Shown here piece after piece: positions 6,316 to 12,907 of a DNA stretch of 12,907 nucleotides. The DNA lies in assembly GCA_031259515.1 (NCBI GenBank), contig JAIRLK010000182.1:1-12907 (forward strand), in the 5' to 3' direction. This DNA comes from Treponema sp. (GTDB lineage Bacteria; Spirochaetota; Spirochaetia; Treponematales; Breznakiellaceae). Both the position numbers and the translations under genes were made by a program. The notes under the pieces are model-generated. The model searched no databases, was not told the DNA's origin, and saw only the letters and a program-made list of their open reading frames with translations. How positions within the stretch are numbered: position 1 is the first letter of the stretch; the number at the start of each line of letters is the position of its first letter.

Positions 6316-6327
6316 ATGATTCAATGA
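6316..6327 (+). other. Three-codon mini-ORF (MIQ-stop) overlapping the gntR start
   Basis: ATG 6316 has GGGAG (6306-6310) 5 nt upstream, better spaced than for the gntR ATG 6324 (13 nt). It reads Met-Ile-Gln and stops at TGA 6325-6327, overlapping the gntR ATG as ATGA. Re-initiation could deliver ribosomes to gntR. It may equally be chance. Confidence 0.35.
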
Positions 6328-6728
6328 TATTTCAAGCGGAACGGCCCATTTACCTACAGTTAATGGACGAAATCAAAGGGCAGATCGCGGCGGGACGGCT
6401 TGCGCCTGGGGCAAAGATAGACTCCATCCGGGAGCTGGCGGCCTTCTATGCGGTTAACCCAAACACGGTCCAGCGGGCCTTATCCGAACTGGAACGGGAC
6501 GGTTTGCTCTCCACCAGGAGGGCAAGTGGAAAAATGATAACGGAGGATACACAGATGATTAAGGAACTCCGCTCAAGACTGGCTTCCGAGCGGATAGAGA
6601 CGTTGCTTGCTGCGATGGAGGCCCTGGGATTCAGCGCTGAGGAGATCCGGGACCTGTTCGACGGGGCGCTAAAGGCGCGGACGTGTCAGACAAATGCGGC
6701 GGGGCTTGTTCAAGGAGGCAACCTATGA
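6324..6728 (+). CDS. GntR-family transcriptional regulator, YtrA subfamily
   Basis: This 134-residue cytoplasmic DNA-binding protein has an N-terminal winged helix-turn-helix. It begins with the classic PIYLQLMDEIKGQIAAGRLAPG (about residues 8-29), then the recognition region SIRELAAFYAVNPNTVQRALSELERDGLL (34-62) and a wing (STRRASGKMI). Only a short helical tail follows, with no effector domain, which defines the YtrA type that dimerises and usually represses an adjacent ABC transporter operon. ATG 6324 begins exactly at the conserved N-terminus; the ribosome binding site is displaced 13 nt, with a mini-ORF between. The stop overlaps the ATPase start (ATGA at 6725-6728), so the regulator and transporter are co-translated. 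The palindrome at 6269-6286 in its promoter is the likely self-operator. Confidence 0.93.
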   Translation: MIFQAERPIYLQLMDEIKGQIAAGRLAPGAKIDSIRELAAFYAVNPNTVQRALSELERDGLLSTRRASGKMITEDTQMIKELRSRLASERIETLLAAMEALGFSAEEIRDLFDGALKARTCQTNAAGLVQGGNL

Positions 6729-7426
6729 GCGAAGTGATACTGGAATGCAGGAATTTATCCAAGCGTTACGGCAAACAGACGGCGCTGGATAACATCACCA
6801 TAAATCTGGAAGGGGGCCGTATTGTCGGACTTCTGGGGCCCAACGGCAGTGGCAAAACCACGCTGATCAAGCTGGCTAATGGGCTTTTACAGCCTTCCGG
6901 GGGGGAAGTGCTGATCTGCGGCAAGAAAATAGGCGTGGAAAGCAAGGCGGTGGTTTCCTATCTGCCCGACCGTTTCGTGCTGAACGGAGGGATGCGGATA
7001 ACGGAAATACTGTCCTTTTTTGCTGATTTTTATGCGGACTTCCGCCGGGATATTGCCGCGGCCATGCTCGCCAACCTGGGCATAAGCCAGGGCAAACGGT
7101 TCAAAACCCTGTCCAAAGGCAACCGCGAGAAGGTACAACTCACCCTCGTGATGGCCCGCAAGGCGCGGCTCTATCTCCTCGACGAGCCCATAGGCGGCGT
7201 AGACCCGGCGGCCCGGGACTATATCGTCAATACCATCATCAACAATTACAGCGAAGACGCCGCCGTGTTGATCTCCACTCATCTGATTCAGGATGTGGAA
7301 CAGATTCTGGACGACATCATCTTCCTCAAAGAGGGCGCGGTTATTCTTCAGGGACACGCCGACGACATCCGCAAGGAAAAAGGCGCGTCCATAGATACGC
7401 TTTTCAGAGAGGTATTCAAATGTTAG
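6725..7426 (+). CDS. ABC transporter ATP-binding protein
   Basis: The 233-residue nucleotide-binding subunit carries Walker A GPNGSGKTT (38-46), signature LSKGN (129-133, a variant of LSGGQ), Walker B LYLLDEPIGGVDP (149-161) and H-loop STH (194-196). At the Q-loop the sequence reads SYLPDRF, with Asp where Gln is standard, a variation seen in ABC ATPases that pair with ABC-2 type permeases. The start at ATG 6725 is fixed by AAGGAGG at 6712-6718 with 6-nt spacing; the longer frame from 6683 would add 14 residues overlapping gntR and is not supported. It would energise export by the permease encoded next, with which it overlaps by 7 nt. The substrate is unknown; similar YtrA-linked systems respond to cell-envelope stress or antibiotics in Firmicutes. 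Confidence 0.95.
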   Translation: MSEVILECRNLSKRYGKQTALDNITINLEGGRIVGLLGPNGSGKTTLIKLANGLLQPSGGEVLICGKKIGVESKAVVSYLPDRFVLNGGMRITEILSFFADFYADFRRDIAAAMLANLGISQGKRFKTLSKGNREKVQLTLVMARKARLYLLDEPIGGVDPAARDYIVNTIINNYSEDAAVLISTHLIQDVEQILDDIIFLKEGAVILQGHADDIRKEKGASIDTLFREVFKC

Positions 7427-8193
7427 GAAAATTACTCCGTTATGAATTCAAGGCGCTGCTCCAGATTATGCCGGTACTCTATCTGGTCCTCCAGGTGCTG
7501 GCGGTTGCCGCGGGAGTCAACAGTCTCATCGACAATGGCCGGGATTTCAATTTTGAAACCCCAGCTATGGCGGGAAGAGGAACGCTGACGCAGGTTCTCT
7601 ACACGATCTGGCCGATGATGTTCTTCGCGCTGCTCACGGTGAATCTGGCGCTGGTAATCCTGCGCTTTCGGGACAACTTTCTGAAAGACGAGGGCTACCT
7701 GATGTTCACGCTGCCGGTTCCTGAGTGGGCGCTCGCGGCGTCTAAAGCGATAGCCGCCCTCTGTACCTTCCTGCTGACCGCCATAGCGGGCGTCCTTTCC
7801 CTGCTGATCTTCACGCTTATTGCCGATTTCAGGAACCTGGTGGAATCCCTGCCCTGGATGTTCCGGCATTGGACCGACTGGAACAGCGCCGGCTTCGCCA
7901 CCCTGAGTCTCGGAGCCGTGATTATGCTGGTAGTTGTCTTTCAGCAGTTGTGCCTCATCTACGCCGCTATGACGGTCAGTCAGCTCGTGCCCCGTTTTCG
8001 CGGTTTTGCCGGTTTTGGCGCGTACCTGGCGGTTATGAGCATCCTGGAACAGCCCCTAACCAAAGCCGTCCTCTCGCTGCCCTTAACCGGCATTCCACAT
8101 CTCCTGATAATCGCCCTTACTCAAGCCGCCTTTGCCGCGCTTTACCTTTGGTGTACAAGCACGTTGCTCAAATATACATTTAACCTGGAGTAA
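7420..8193 (+). CDS. ABC transporter permease (YtrA-linked type)
   Basis: This 257-residue membrane protein has about six hydrophobic helices (near 14-34, 58-81, 103-134, 160-186, 195-212 and 224-250). The loop LRFRDNFLKDEGYLMFTLPV (81-100) before helix three is characteristic of permeases that sit beside YtrA-type regulators. ATG 7420 overlaps the ATPase stop (7424-7426) and has AGAGAGG at 7406-7412. It would form the membrane channel of a homodimeric complex with the preceding ATPase. No substrate can be read from the sequence. It is the last gene of the operon; a strong hairpin terminator starts 9 nt after the stop. Confidence 0.9.
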   Translation: MLGKLLRYEFKALLQIMPVLYLVLQVLAVAAGVNSLIDNGRDFNFETPAMAGRGTLTQVLYTIWPMMFFALLTVNLALVILRFRDNFLKDEGYLMFTLPVPEWALAASKAIAALCTFLLTAIAGVLSLLIFTLIADFRNLVESLPWMFRHWTDWNSAGFATLSLGAVIMLVVVFQQLCLIYAAMTVSQLVPRFRGFAGFGAYLAVMSILEQPLTKAVLSLPLTGIPHLLIIALTQAAFAALYLWCTSTLLKYTFNLE

Positions 8194-8202
8194 AAAAGAG
8201 TT

Positions 8203-8236
8203 GGACAGGGGAGATTTCCCCTGTCCCGTGTTTTTT
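8203..8236. terminator. Bidirectional rho-independent terminator
   Basis: A perfect 10-bp stem GGACAGGGGA (8203-8212) / TCCCCTGTCC (8217-8226) with loop GATT is followed on the plus strand by CGTG and six T (8231-8236). On the minus strand it is followed by a T run, the complement of AAAAAA at about 8193-8198. It ends both the permease transcript and the convergent DUF4097 transcript. Confidence 0.9.
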
Positions 8237-8243
8237 CGTTAAA

Positions 8244-9206
8244 CTACCGTTCTATACTGGGACCGACAGTAATGGAACCGGTCGAAACCTTGGCGGAAAT
8301 AGTTACATCCGCCTCATTGCCGAAAACCCACTGTACGGAACCGTGGGCTTTGATTGGGGATCCCCGGGGAGGCGTTACCGTGATGTCGCCGCTTTTGGCT
8401 TCCGCGTTAAGATTGTAGAACAGGTCCGAAGGCGTAGTTATTGTGATACTGCCGGTGGTAAGGGCGCAGGAAAAGTCATCCATGGCGTTACCCAGTTCAA
8501 CGTTAATAGTACCGGCCCGGGTAACGATGCTTCCGCCGCCTATCAGTTCCCGCACCGTAATGGGACCGCTAAGGGCTTCAACGGAAAGCCGGCCACGGGC
8601 CTCCCCGATTTCGATGATCCCGCTGGTATGACGCAGGCTAATCTCCGTCCCGCTAAGCCTTTCCGCCTGAAAAGAACCGGAGGACACGGCGATATTTATC
8701 CGCTCGGCAGCCACCTGTTTAAGTTCCAGATCCCCGTTGGTAATCGAGATGTCCACTTGCCGGCTGCTATACAGGTTCACTTCGGAGCGGACTATACCGC
8801 CTTCAGCGATAATAGAGAGCGCTCCCCGGAAGGAAGCGGGGATATACACTTCCGTATACCCGTTGATCGGGAACGGCGAGACCCGGGTGAGAGTTTCTAT
8901 GGTAAATTCGTATCCGGTATCGGCATCAATTTCGGAACTGACAACCGATGTAATAGAACGGTTACTCTGATTGTTATTCTTCTGGCTGTCATCCTGGTAT
9001 TCCTTTATAACTACACTGTTATTTTTACTCTCAAGAAGTATCAGCAAATCGGCACAACTGTTGATGGTGAGAGTTTCCACTTCTTTCATCGGAATGGTTT
9101 TCATGTTAACCAGGATATTCTTCTCTTCCTGAGCAAAAACCGCTGTTACAGTCAGGCAGAAAACCATCAGGATAGAAAACGCCAGCCGCATATACAGAGC
9201 CTTCAT
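8244..9206 (-). CDS. Exported DUF4097-family beta-strand repeat protein
   Basis: This 320-residue protein begins with a signal peptide (MKALYMRLAFSILMVFCLTV, then TAVFA) and likely cleavage after Ala25, before QEEKN. The mature part is a repetitive beta structure with recurring short strands such as LSGPITVREL, TRAGTINVEL, TTGSITITTP and KSGDITVTPP at intervals of about 20-25 residues. This G-x-I-x-V pattern is typical of DUF4097/adhesin-like beta-solenoid proteins. Such proteins sit in the periplasm or on the surface; no enzymatic residues are evident and the role is unknown. Relatives are often encoded near PspC or envelope-stress regulators, which are not seen here. ATG 9206 has AAGGAG with a 6-nt spacer. 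It is transcribed alone from its own promoter at 9306-9334 and is convergent with the ABC operon. Confidence 0.85.
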   Translation of the reverse strand: MKALYMRLAFSILMVFCLTVTAVFAQEEKNILVNMKTIPMKEVETLTINSCADLLILLESKNNSVVIKEYQDDSQKNNNQSNRSITSVVSSEIDADTGYEFTIETLTRVSPFPINGYTEVYIPASFRGALSIIAEGGIVRSEVNLYSSRQVDISITNGDLELKQVAAERINIAVSSGSFQAERLSGTEISLRHTSGIIEIGEARGRLSVEALSGPITVRELIGGGSIVTRAGTINVELGNAMDDFSCALTTGSITITTPSDLFYNLNAEAKSGDITVTPPRGSPIKAHGSVQWVFGNEADVTISAKVSTGSITVGPSIER

Positions 9207-9305
9207 AGGCCGCTCCTTATTGATTTCATAAATTCTCCCCCGATCTCACACAGACGGAATAGACATTAGACGCTTTCCCTTTACCAAAGGTATGTTACTA
9301 CAGCA

Positions 9306-9334
9306 AGTATACCACAGAAGAGCGGAACATGCAA
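9306..9334 (-). promoter_or_regulatory. Extended -10 promoter of the DUF4097 gene
   Basis: Read on the minus strand, TTGCAT (9334-9329) and TATACT (9311-9306) are separated by exactly 17 nt, with TGG directly before TATACT forming an extended -10. Transcription would start near 9300, leaving a leader of about 94 nt. Confidence 0.7.
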
Positions 9335-9478
9335 ATAGCGGGTTTGAAGAAGGGACAGGACCTGCGGGCAGTTTGTGGGACTTAGAGTAATTTGTATAAA
9401 AAAATGCATAATTTCCCGCTTTTTCGAGACTCCTGGGAGCCAGTTGCGCTTGTTGGTTTTTACGGCGCAAAGTACCGC

Positions 9479-9498
9479 AAAAATCCCGATTAACGGGA
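9479..9498 (-). terminator. Short terminator after the coiled-coil gene
   Basis: On the minus strand TCCCG (9498-9494) pairs with CGGGA (9488-9484) around TTAAT, followed at once by TTTTT (9483-9479). The stem is only 5 bp, but it lies 4 nt after the stop codon and directly before a T run. Confidence 0.6.
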
Positions 9499-9501
9499 CT
9501 C

Positions 9502-12500
9502 TTAGTCCTTCGACCCCATCTCTATGATCAGTTCTACTTCGCTTTTGGAGAGATTGTACGCCTCGGAAATTTGACTCACCGTCCAGCCCTGACGGGCGAG
9601 TTTTATTACGTTTTCCCGGGTAAGGATGGGCGGCGCGCCTTTATCCCGGATGCCTTTGGAGCCTTCTTTTTTCAGGGCCGTACCCAGAAGCCTGATCTTA
9701 TCCTGAATTTCCTTATCCAGTTCTGTAAGCCGGGTTTCGGTCCGGGCGAGCCATTCCCGCGCCGCCTGCATTTCCGAGATCCGATCTTCTATGTTAGAAA
9801 GCTCGCCGTCCAGCAGCGTAAGTTTGTCCGCCGTTTTCTGGGCTTGCCCAATTTCCAGGCCGAGGGTTTCTACGGAAATCCTGAGGGCATCCTTTTCTTT
9901 TATAAGGCGGCTGAACTCCGCGCCGAGATTCTTTAAAGTTATTTCGGTCTCCAGAAGGGATTTGAAGTTGCGATCTATCCCTTCATTGGTGGCCTCCAGG
10001 GTTTGGTTCTTCCTCTCTATACGCTGATATTTTTCCTCCGCCTCCGCCATGGCGTCATCCAGTTTGCGGATACGGAGCTGCATGGCCTGGAGCGTGTCGT
10101 CGGAAGCGGAAATTTGAGCCAGCTTGCTTTCCATGGCCACAGATGCATGAATGACATGGTTGAAGTCCTTCTCCATGAGTTCAATGCGGCGCTTTTCCGC
10201 CAGGAAGTTGTTCATTTTGGCGTTGATTTCATCTTCCAGGCGTTTTATCTTGACGAATTGGACTTCCAGTTCCGCCGCTTCGGATCGGCGCTGCTCCAGT
10301 CGGTCAAGATCGTCCCGGAAGTCTTCTATATGTTGTTCCAGCTCTCGCTTAAGCGCATCGGTCTGTTCAAAAAGTTTGGTCTGAGTAACGAATTCCTTAA
10401 TATGGCGGTCCGCTTCCTTGATGAGGGAATCCAGGCGTTTAGCCTCCTCTTCGATCCGGGAGAAGAATTCGGTCCGGCGGGAGGCCGCTTCGGACTGAAC
10501 ATCCATAATAGTAGAGCGAACGCCGGCGATCTGCTCGTCGGCTTCGGTCGCCAAGTCCCGGGTCCGCCGGCGGATGTCGTCCATGAAGGCATCGGCATCC
10601 CGGATTTGGACGGAGATCTTGGATTGCCAATCTTCCAGTTCCCGGCGGGAGGCGTCGGCGAGGCTGGTCAGTTCTCCGTTACGGGCTTCCACCTGATCGG
10701 TGATTTCCCGGAGGGATGCGGCAATGTCCCGCTGAGTCTGCTTGAGGGTATCCGTCATGGAAAGGGCGGATCGGCCCAGTTCGGCTTTGACCGAAATTTC
10801 AGCGACCGACCGGACTTCGGCCATATCCCTTTCAAGCTGCTCTTTGAAAGAACGGAGCGATTCGTCGCCTTGGGCCATCTGGCCCCGTATACTTTCCTCG
10901 AAGGCGGCGGTCTCATCCTTCAAATGATCCAATTCCATGATAAGCCGGGTATCCTGCTCAAGAAGATGCTGCCGCACTTCTTCCGAGAGGGAAATATCCA
11001 GTTTCCGGCGCTCCTCCGCAGCCACGTCCGCAAGGGTGGCGAGATTCACGTCCAAATCCACCCGCCATTGCTCCAGGCGCCGGTCTATGTCTTCGCCGCG
11101 TTTGGAAAGATCCGCCATGAAATTTTCATCGAATATCTGAAGCTTCTCAGATACATTGTCGTAGGCTTTCTGCTTGAGAGACGCCAATTCCTGTTCCACC
11201 TGGCCCAGATCAGATCTGAGGGCCGCCACGACAGTGGCAAACGCATCGGATGCCGCCGCCTGGTTATGGGAAGCCTCCTGTTCGAAACGGGCAAAGTCCT
11301 GACGAACCCGTGTTTCCGTGTCCTGCATGTACCGGCGGAGTTCCCCGTCCAGACGGGTGCTGTCTTCCGCCATGCTGTCCAAACGCCGGAACTGCTCGGC
11401 CTGGGCGAGGCGGTATTCTTCAAGCCGCTCCTCCGATACTTCCAAAGTTTTCTGTTCCGTATCTTCGGCGGTCTTGAGGAGCTTTTGTTCCAGTTCGGTA
11501 AACGCCGTTTCGGTCTGCTTCTCAAAAACAGTAAACCGTTCCCCTATAGTCGTAATTTCGGCGGCGATGCGATCCCGAAGATTACCGGAAGAGGTTTCCA
11601 GTTCGGAAAGGAGAGAGCGGGTCTCGGCTTCCGCTTTGGAAACAGATTGTTCCCAAGCCGAGAGGTTTTTATCGGCGTTTGTCTGCCAGCGCTTTAACTC
11701 CGCATCCGCCGCAAAGCGGGCTTTCTCTTCCGCTCTGGAAAGGGCATCGGCAAGCATGGTTTCCGTTTGGGACGCGACGCCGCTGATCTTGCCCTGAATA
11801 TCCTGGAAGCGGCTCTCCAGGACGGCGGTCCCGGCGGAAAGGGCGGCGGAATGTTCGGCATACTCCGCAGCCAGGCGCTGGTCCCGTTCGGCGGCGGCTT
11901 CGGTAATGGCCCGGTTCTGTTTTTCAGCGACTTCCGACAGGATACGTTCCTGGTCTATGGAACGGGCGGCAAAGGCTTCGTCCTGTTCCGCCAGAAGGTT
12001 TTCGGCCCTGGTAACGGCGGCGTTTATATCTTCCCGGACTTCCCGGACCCGGTCCTCCAGAGCGGCGGTCTCAATGGAAAGGACGGCGGAACGCCCGGCG
12101 TACTCCTCGGCCAGGCGGCTCTCCCGTTCGGCGGCAGCATCGGCCAGGCGCCGTTCCCGCTCTGCGGCGGCTTCGGCAATGGCCCGGTTCTGTTTTTCAG
12201 CAGCCTCCGCCAAGGCGCGTTCCTGTTCCGCGGCGTGGGCGGCAAAGGCCTCGTCCTGTTCCGCCAGAAGGTTTTCGGCTCTGGCAACCAGGGCGGCAAT
12301 ACTTTCCCGGACTTCCTGGACCCGGGTTTCCAGGGCGGCGGTTTCGGCGGAAAGGGCGGCGGAACGCCCGGCATATTCCTCCGCCAGGCGGTTCTCCCGT
12401 TCGGCGGCAACATCGGCGATGCGCTGTTCCCGTTCTGCGGCGGCTTCGGCAATAGCCCGATTCTGTTTTTCAGCAGCCTCCGCCAGGGTACGTTTCTGTT

Positions 12501-12907
12501 CCGCGGCGTGGGCGGCAAAGGCCTCGTCCTGCTCCTCCAGAAGGTTTTCGGCCCTGCTAACCAGGGCGGCAATATCCTTCCGGACTTCCCGGACCTGGTT
12601 TTCCAGAGCGGCGGTTTCGGCGGAAAGGGCGGCGGAACGCCCGGCAAACTCTTCGGCGAGGCGTTGTTCCCGTTCTGCGGCGGCTTCGGCAATGGCCTGG
12701 TTCTGTTTTTCAGCGGCCTCCGCCAAGGCGCGTTCCTGTTCAGCGGCGTGGGCGGCGAAGGCTTCGTCCTGCTCCGCCAGAAGGTTTTCGGCCCTGCTAA
12801 CCAGGGCGGCAATATCCTCCCGGACTTCCCGAACCTGGGTTTTCAGGACGGCGGTTTCGGCGGAAAGGGCGGCGGAACGCCCGGCAAACTCTTCGGCCAG
12901 GCGCATC
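9502..12907 (-). CDS. Giant coiled-coil protein with C-terminal HTH, SpiroCoCo-like (partial)
   Basis: At least 1134 residues are encoded and the frame is open at the right edge; the ATG at 12906 lies inside a repeat unit and is not the true start. Almost the whole protein is Ala/Glu/Arg/Gln-rich helix with heptad and hendecad spacing, so it should form a very long coiled coil. The first about 343 residues are four near-identical units of 80 or 91 residues; a diverged fifth begins at 344. The last about 37 residues break the pattern and look like a small helix-turn-helix (ENVIKLARQGWTVSQISEAY, then NLSKSEVELI). Large coiled-coil proteins of this architecture are named SpiroCoCo in spirochaetes; their function is unknown and a cytoskeletal or scaffold role is only a guess. 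No Cys-rich, catalytic or membrane segment is visible in the part present. It is followed by a terminator and is not in an operon with the DUF4097 gene as far as seen. Confidence 0.88.
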   Translation of the reverse strand, partial: MRLAEEFAGRSAALSAETAVLKTQVREVREDIAALVSRAENLLAEQDEAFAAHAAEQERALAEAAEKQNQAIAEAAAEREQRLAEEFAGRSAALSAETAALENQVREVRKDIAALVSRAENLLEEQDEAFAAHAAEQKRTLAEAAEKQNRAIAEAAAEREQRIADVAAERENRLAEEYAGRSAALSAETAALETRVQEVRESIAALVARAENLLAEQDEAFAAHAAEQERALAEAAEKQNRAIAEAAAERERRLADAAAERESRLAEEYAGRSAVLSIETAALEDRVREVREDINAAVTRAENLLAEQDEAFAARSIDQERILSEVAEKQNRAITEAAAERDQRLAAEYAEHSAALSAGTAVLESRFQDIQGKISGVASQTETMLADALSRAEEKARFAADAELKRWQTNADKNLSAWEQSVSKAEAETRSLLSELETSSGNLRDRIAAEITTIGERFTVFEKQTETAFTELEQKLLKTAEDTEQKTLEVSEERLEEYRLAQAEQFRRLDSMAEDSTRLDGELRRYMQDTETRVRQDFARFEQEASHNQAAASDAFATVVAALRSDLGQVEQELASLKQKAYDNVSEKLQIFDENFMADLSKRGEDIDRRLEQWRVDLDVNLATLADVAAEERRKLDISLSEEVRQHLLEQDTRLIMELDHLKDETAAFEESIRGQMAQGDESLRSFKEQLERDMAEVRSVAEISVKAELGRSALSMTDTLKQTQRDIAASLREITDQVEARNGELTSLADASRRELEDWQSKISVQIRDADAFMDDIRRRTRDLATEADEQIAGVRSTIMDVQSEAASRRTEFFSRIEEEAKRLDSLIKEADRHIKEFVTQTKLFEQTDALKRELEQHIEDFRDDLDRLEQRRSEAAELEVQFVKIKRLEDEINAKMNNFLAEKRRIELMEKDFNHVIHASVAMESKLAQISASDDTLQAMQLRIRKLDDAMAEAEEKYQRIERKNQTLEATNEGIDRNFKSLLETEITLKNLGAEFSRLIKEKDALRISVETLGLEIGQAQKTADKLTLLDGELSNIEDRISEMQAAREWLARTETRLTELDKEIQDKIRLLGTALKKEGSKGIRDKGAPPILTRENVIKLARQGWTVSQISEAYNLSKSEVELIIEMGSKD
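9517..9615 (-). other. C-terminal helix-turn-helix-like module of the coiled-coil protein
   Basis: Residues 1098-1130 of the visible protein have the pattern of a small trihelical HTH: a first helix VIKLARQG, W-T-V-S-Q-I as helix two, then a turn and LSKSEVELIIEM as the recognition-like helix. It follows a basic, Gly-containing linker (KKEGSKGIRDKG). DNA binding is possible but not shown. Confidence 0.6.
11878..12903 (-). repeat. In-frame long tandem repeat array (240/273 bp units)
   Basis: Four units run on the minus strand: 12903-12664 (80 codons), 12663-12391 (91), 12390-12118 (91) and 12117-11878 (80). Each starts RLAEE(F/Y)AGRSA. The 91-codon units carry one extra 11-residue block (RIADVAAEREN or RLADAAAERES). 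DNA identity between units is high on inspection, with synonymous and replacement changes scattered, and the array continues past the window edge. Confidence 0.92.

Larger units (their letters stand above)
9207..9501. other. Intergenic region upstream of the DUF4097 gene
   Basis: About 295 bases. It contains the DUF4097 promoter and 94-nt leader, an inverted repeat TTGCGC (9444-9449) / GCGCAA (9465-9470), and the terminator of the coiled-coil gene. A 74-codon minus-strand frame (9246-9470) has no ribosome binding site and no protein-like pattern, so I do not call a gene. Confidence 0.5.

Noticed and set aside
9246..9470. 74-codon minus-strand open frame upstream of the DUF4097 gene
   Set aside because: It covers the promoter of the DUF4097 gene, lacks a ribosome binding site and has no recognisable sequence features.
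10003..11697. 564-codon plus-strand open frame opposite the coiled-coil gene
   Set aside because: It results from the Glu/Ala/Arg-rich codon pattern on the other strand, which removes stops. The translation is Phe/Arg/Gly-rich without domains, and it has no promoter or ribosome binding site.
12904..12906. ATG as the start of the coiled-coil protein
   Set aside because: It falls inside a repeat unit at the position before RLAEE, with the frame open to the window edge, so it is an internal methionine.
11878..12907. CRISPR-like or mobile repeat array
   Set aside because: The repeats are contiguous, in frame, 240 or 273 bp long and encode coiled coil. There are no unique spacers and no transposase.

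Overview
The window looks like chromosomal DNA of a moderately GC-rich spirochaete, most likely Treponema or a close relative. This is inferred from the very large Ala/Glu-rich coiled-coil protein with a short C-terminal helix-turn-helix (the type annotated 'SpiroCoCo' in spirochaetes), a relaxed spirochaete-style lipobox, and the general gene mix. No rRNA, tRNA, CRISPR array, transposase or phage gene is visible. The genus is a guess from content, not from a marker gene.

Layout, left to right. (1) The first 93 bases are the start of a minus-strand gene with a strong ribosome binding site and a Gly-rich N-terminus, running off the left edge. (2) Divergent from it is a plus-strand run at 341-3691: a lipoprotein of unknown function, then two DHH/DHHA1-type phosphoesterases. 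The second resembles proteins annotated as exopolyphosphatase; the first lacks a recognisable motif-IV aspartate. (3) On the minus strand (6066 down to 3786) a two-gene unit pairs a duplicated DUF1538 membrane protein with a double-domain PII-like protein. The two reading frames overlap by 8 nt, so translation is probably coupled. (4) Divergent from that pair, at 6324-8193, is a compact operon: a YtrA-type GntR regulator, an ABC ATPase and an ABC permease, each overlapping the next by a few bases. (5) A bidirectional terminator at 8203-8226 separates it from a convergent, exported DUF4097 protein with a good extended -10 promoter. (6) From 9502 to the right edge lies most of a giant coiled-coil gene, open at its N-terminal side, whose upstream part consists of near-identical 240/273-bp in-frame repeats.

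How the genes may work together. The PII-like/DUF1538 pair is the best candidate for a little-described system: a putative transporter with a dedicated fused PII-type sensor lacking a canonical T-loop tyrosine. The two divergent promoters in 6067-6323 share GTATTA/TAATAC half-sites, so the GntR regulator might control both its own ABC operon and the DUF1538 pair. Small perfect tandem duplications (13 bp, twice) and the long repeat array show that slippage has shaped this region.
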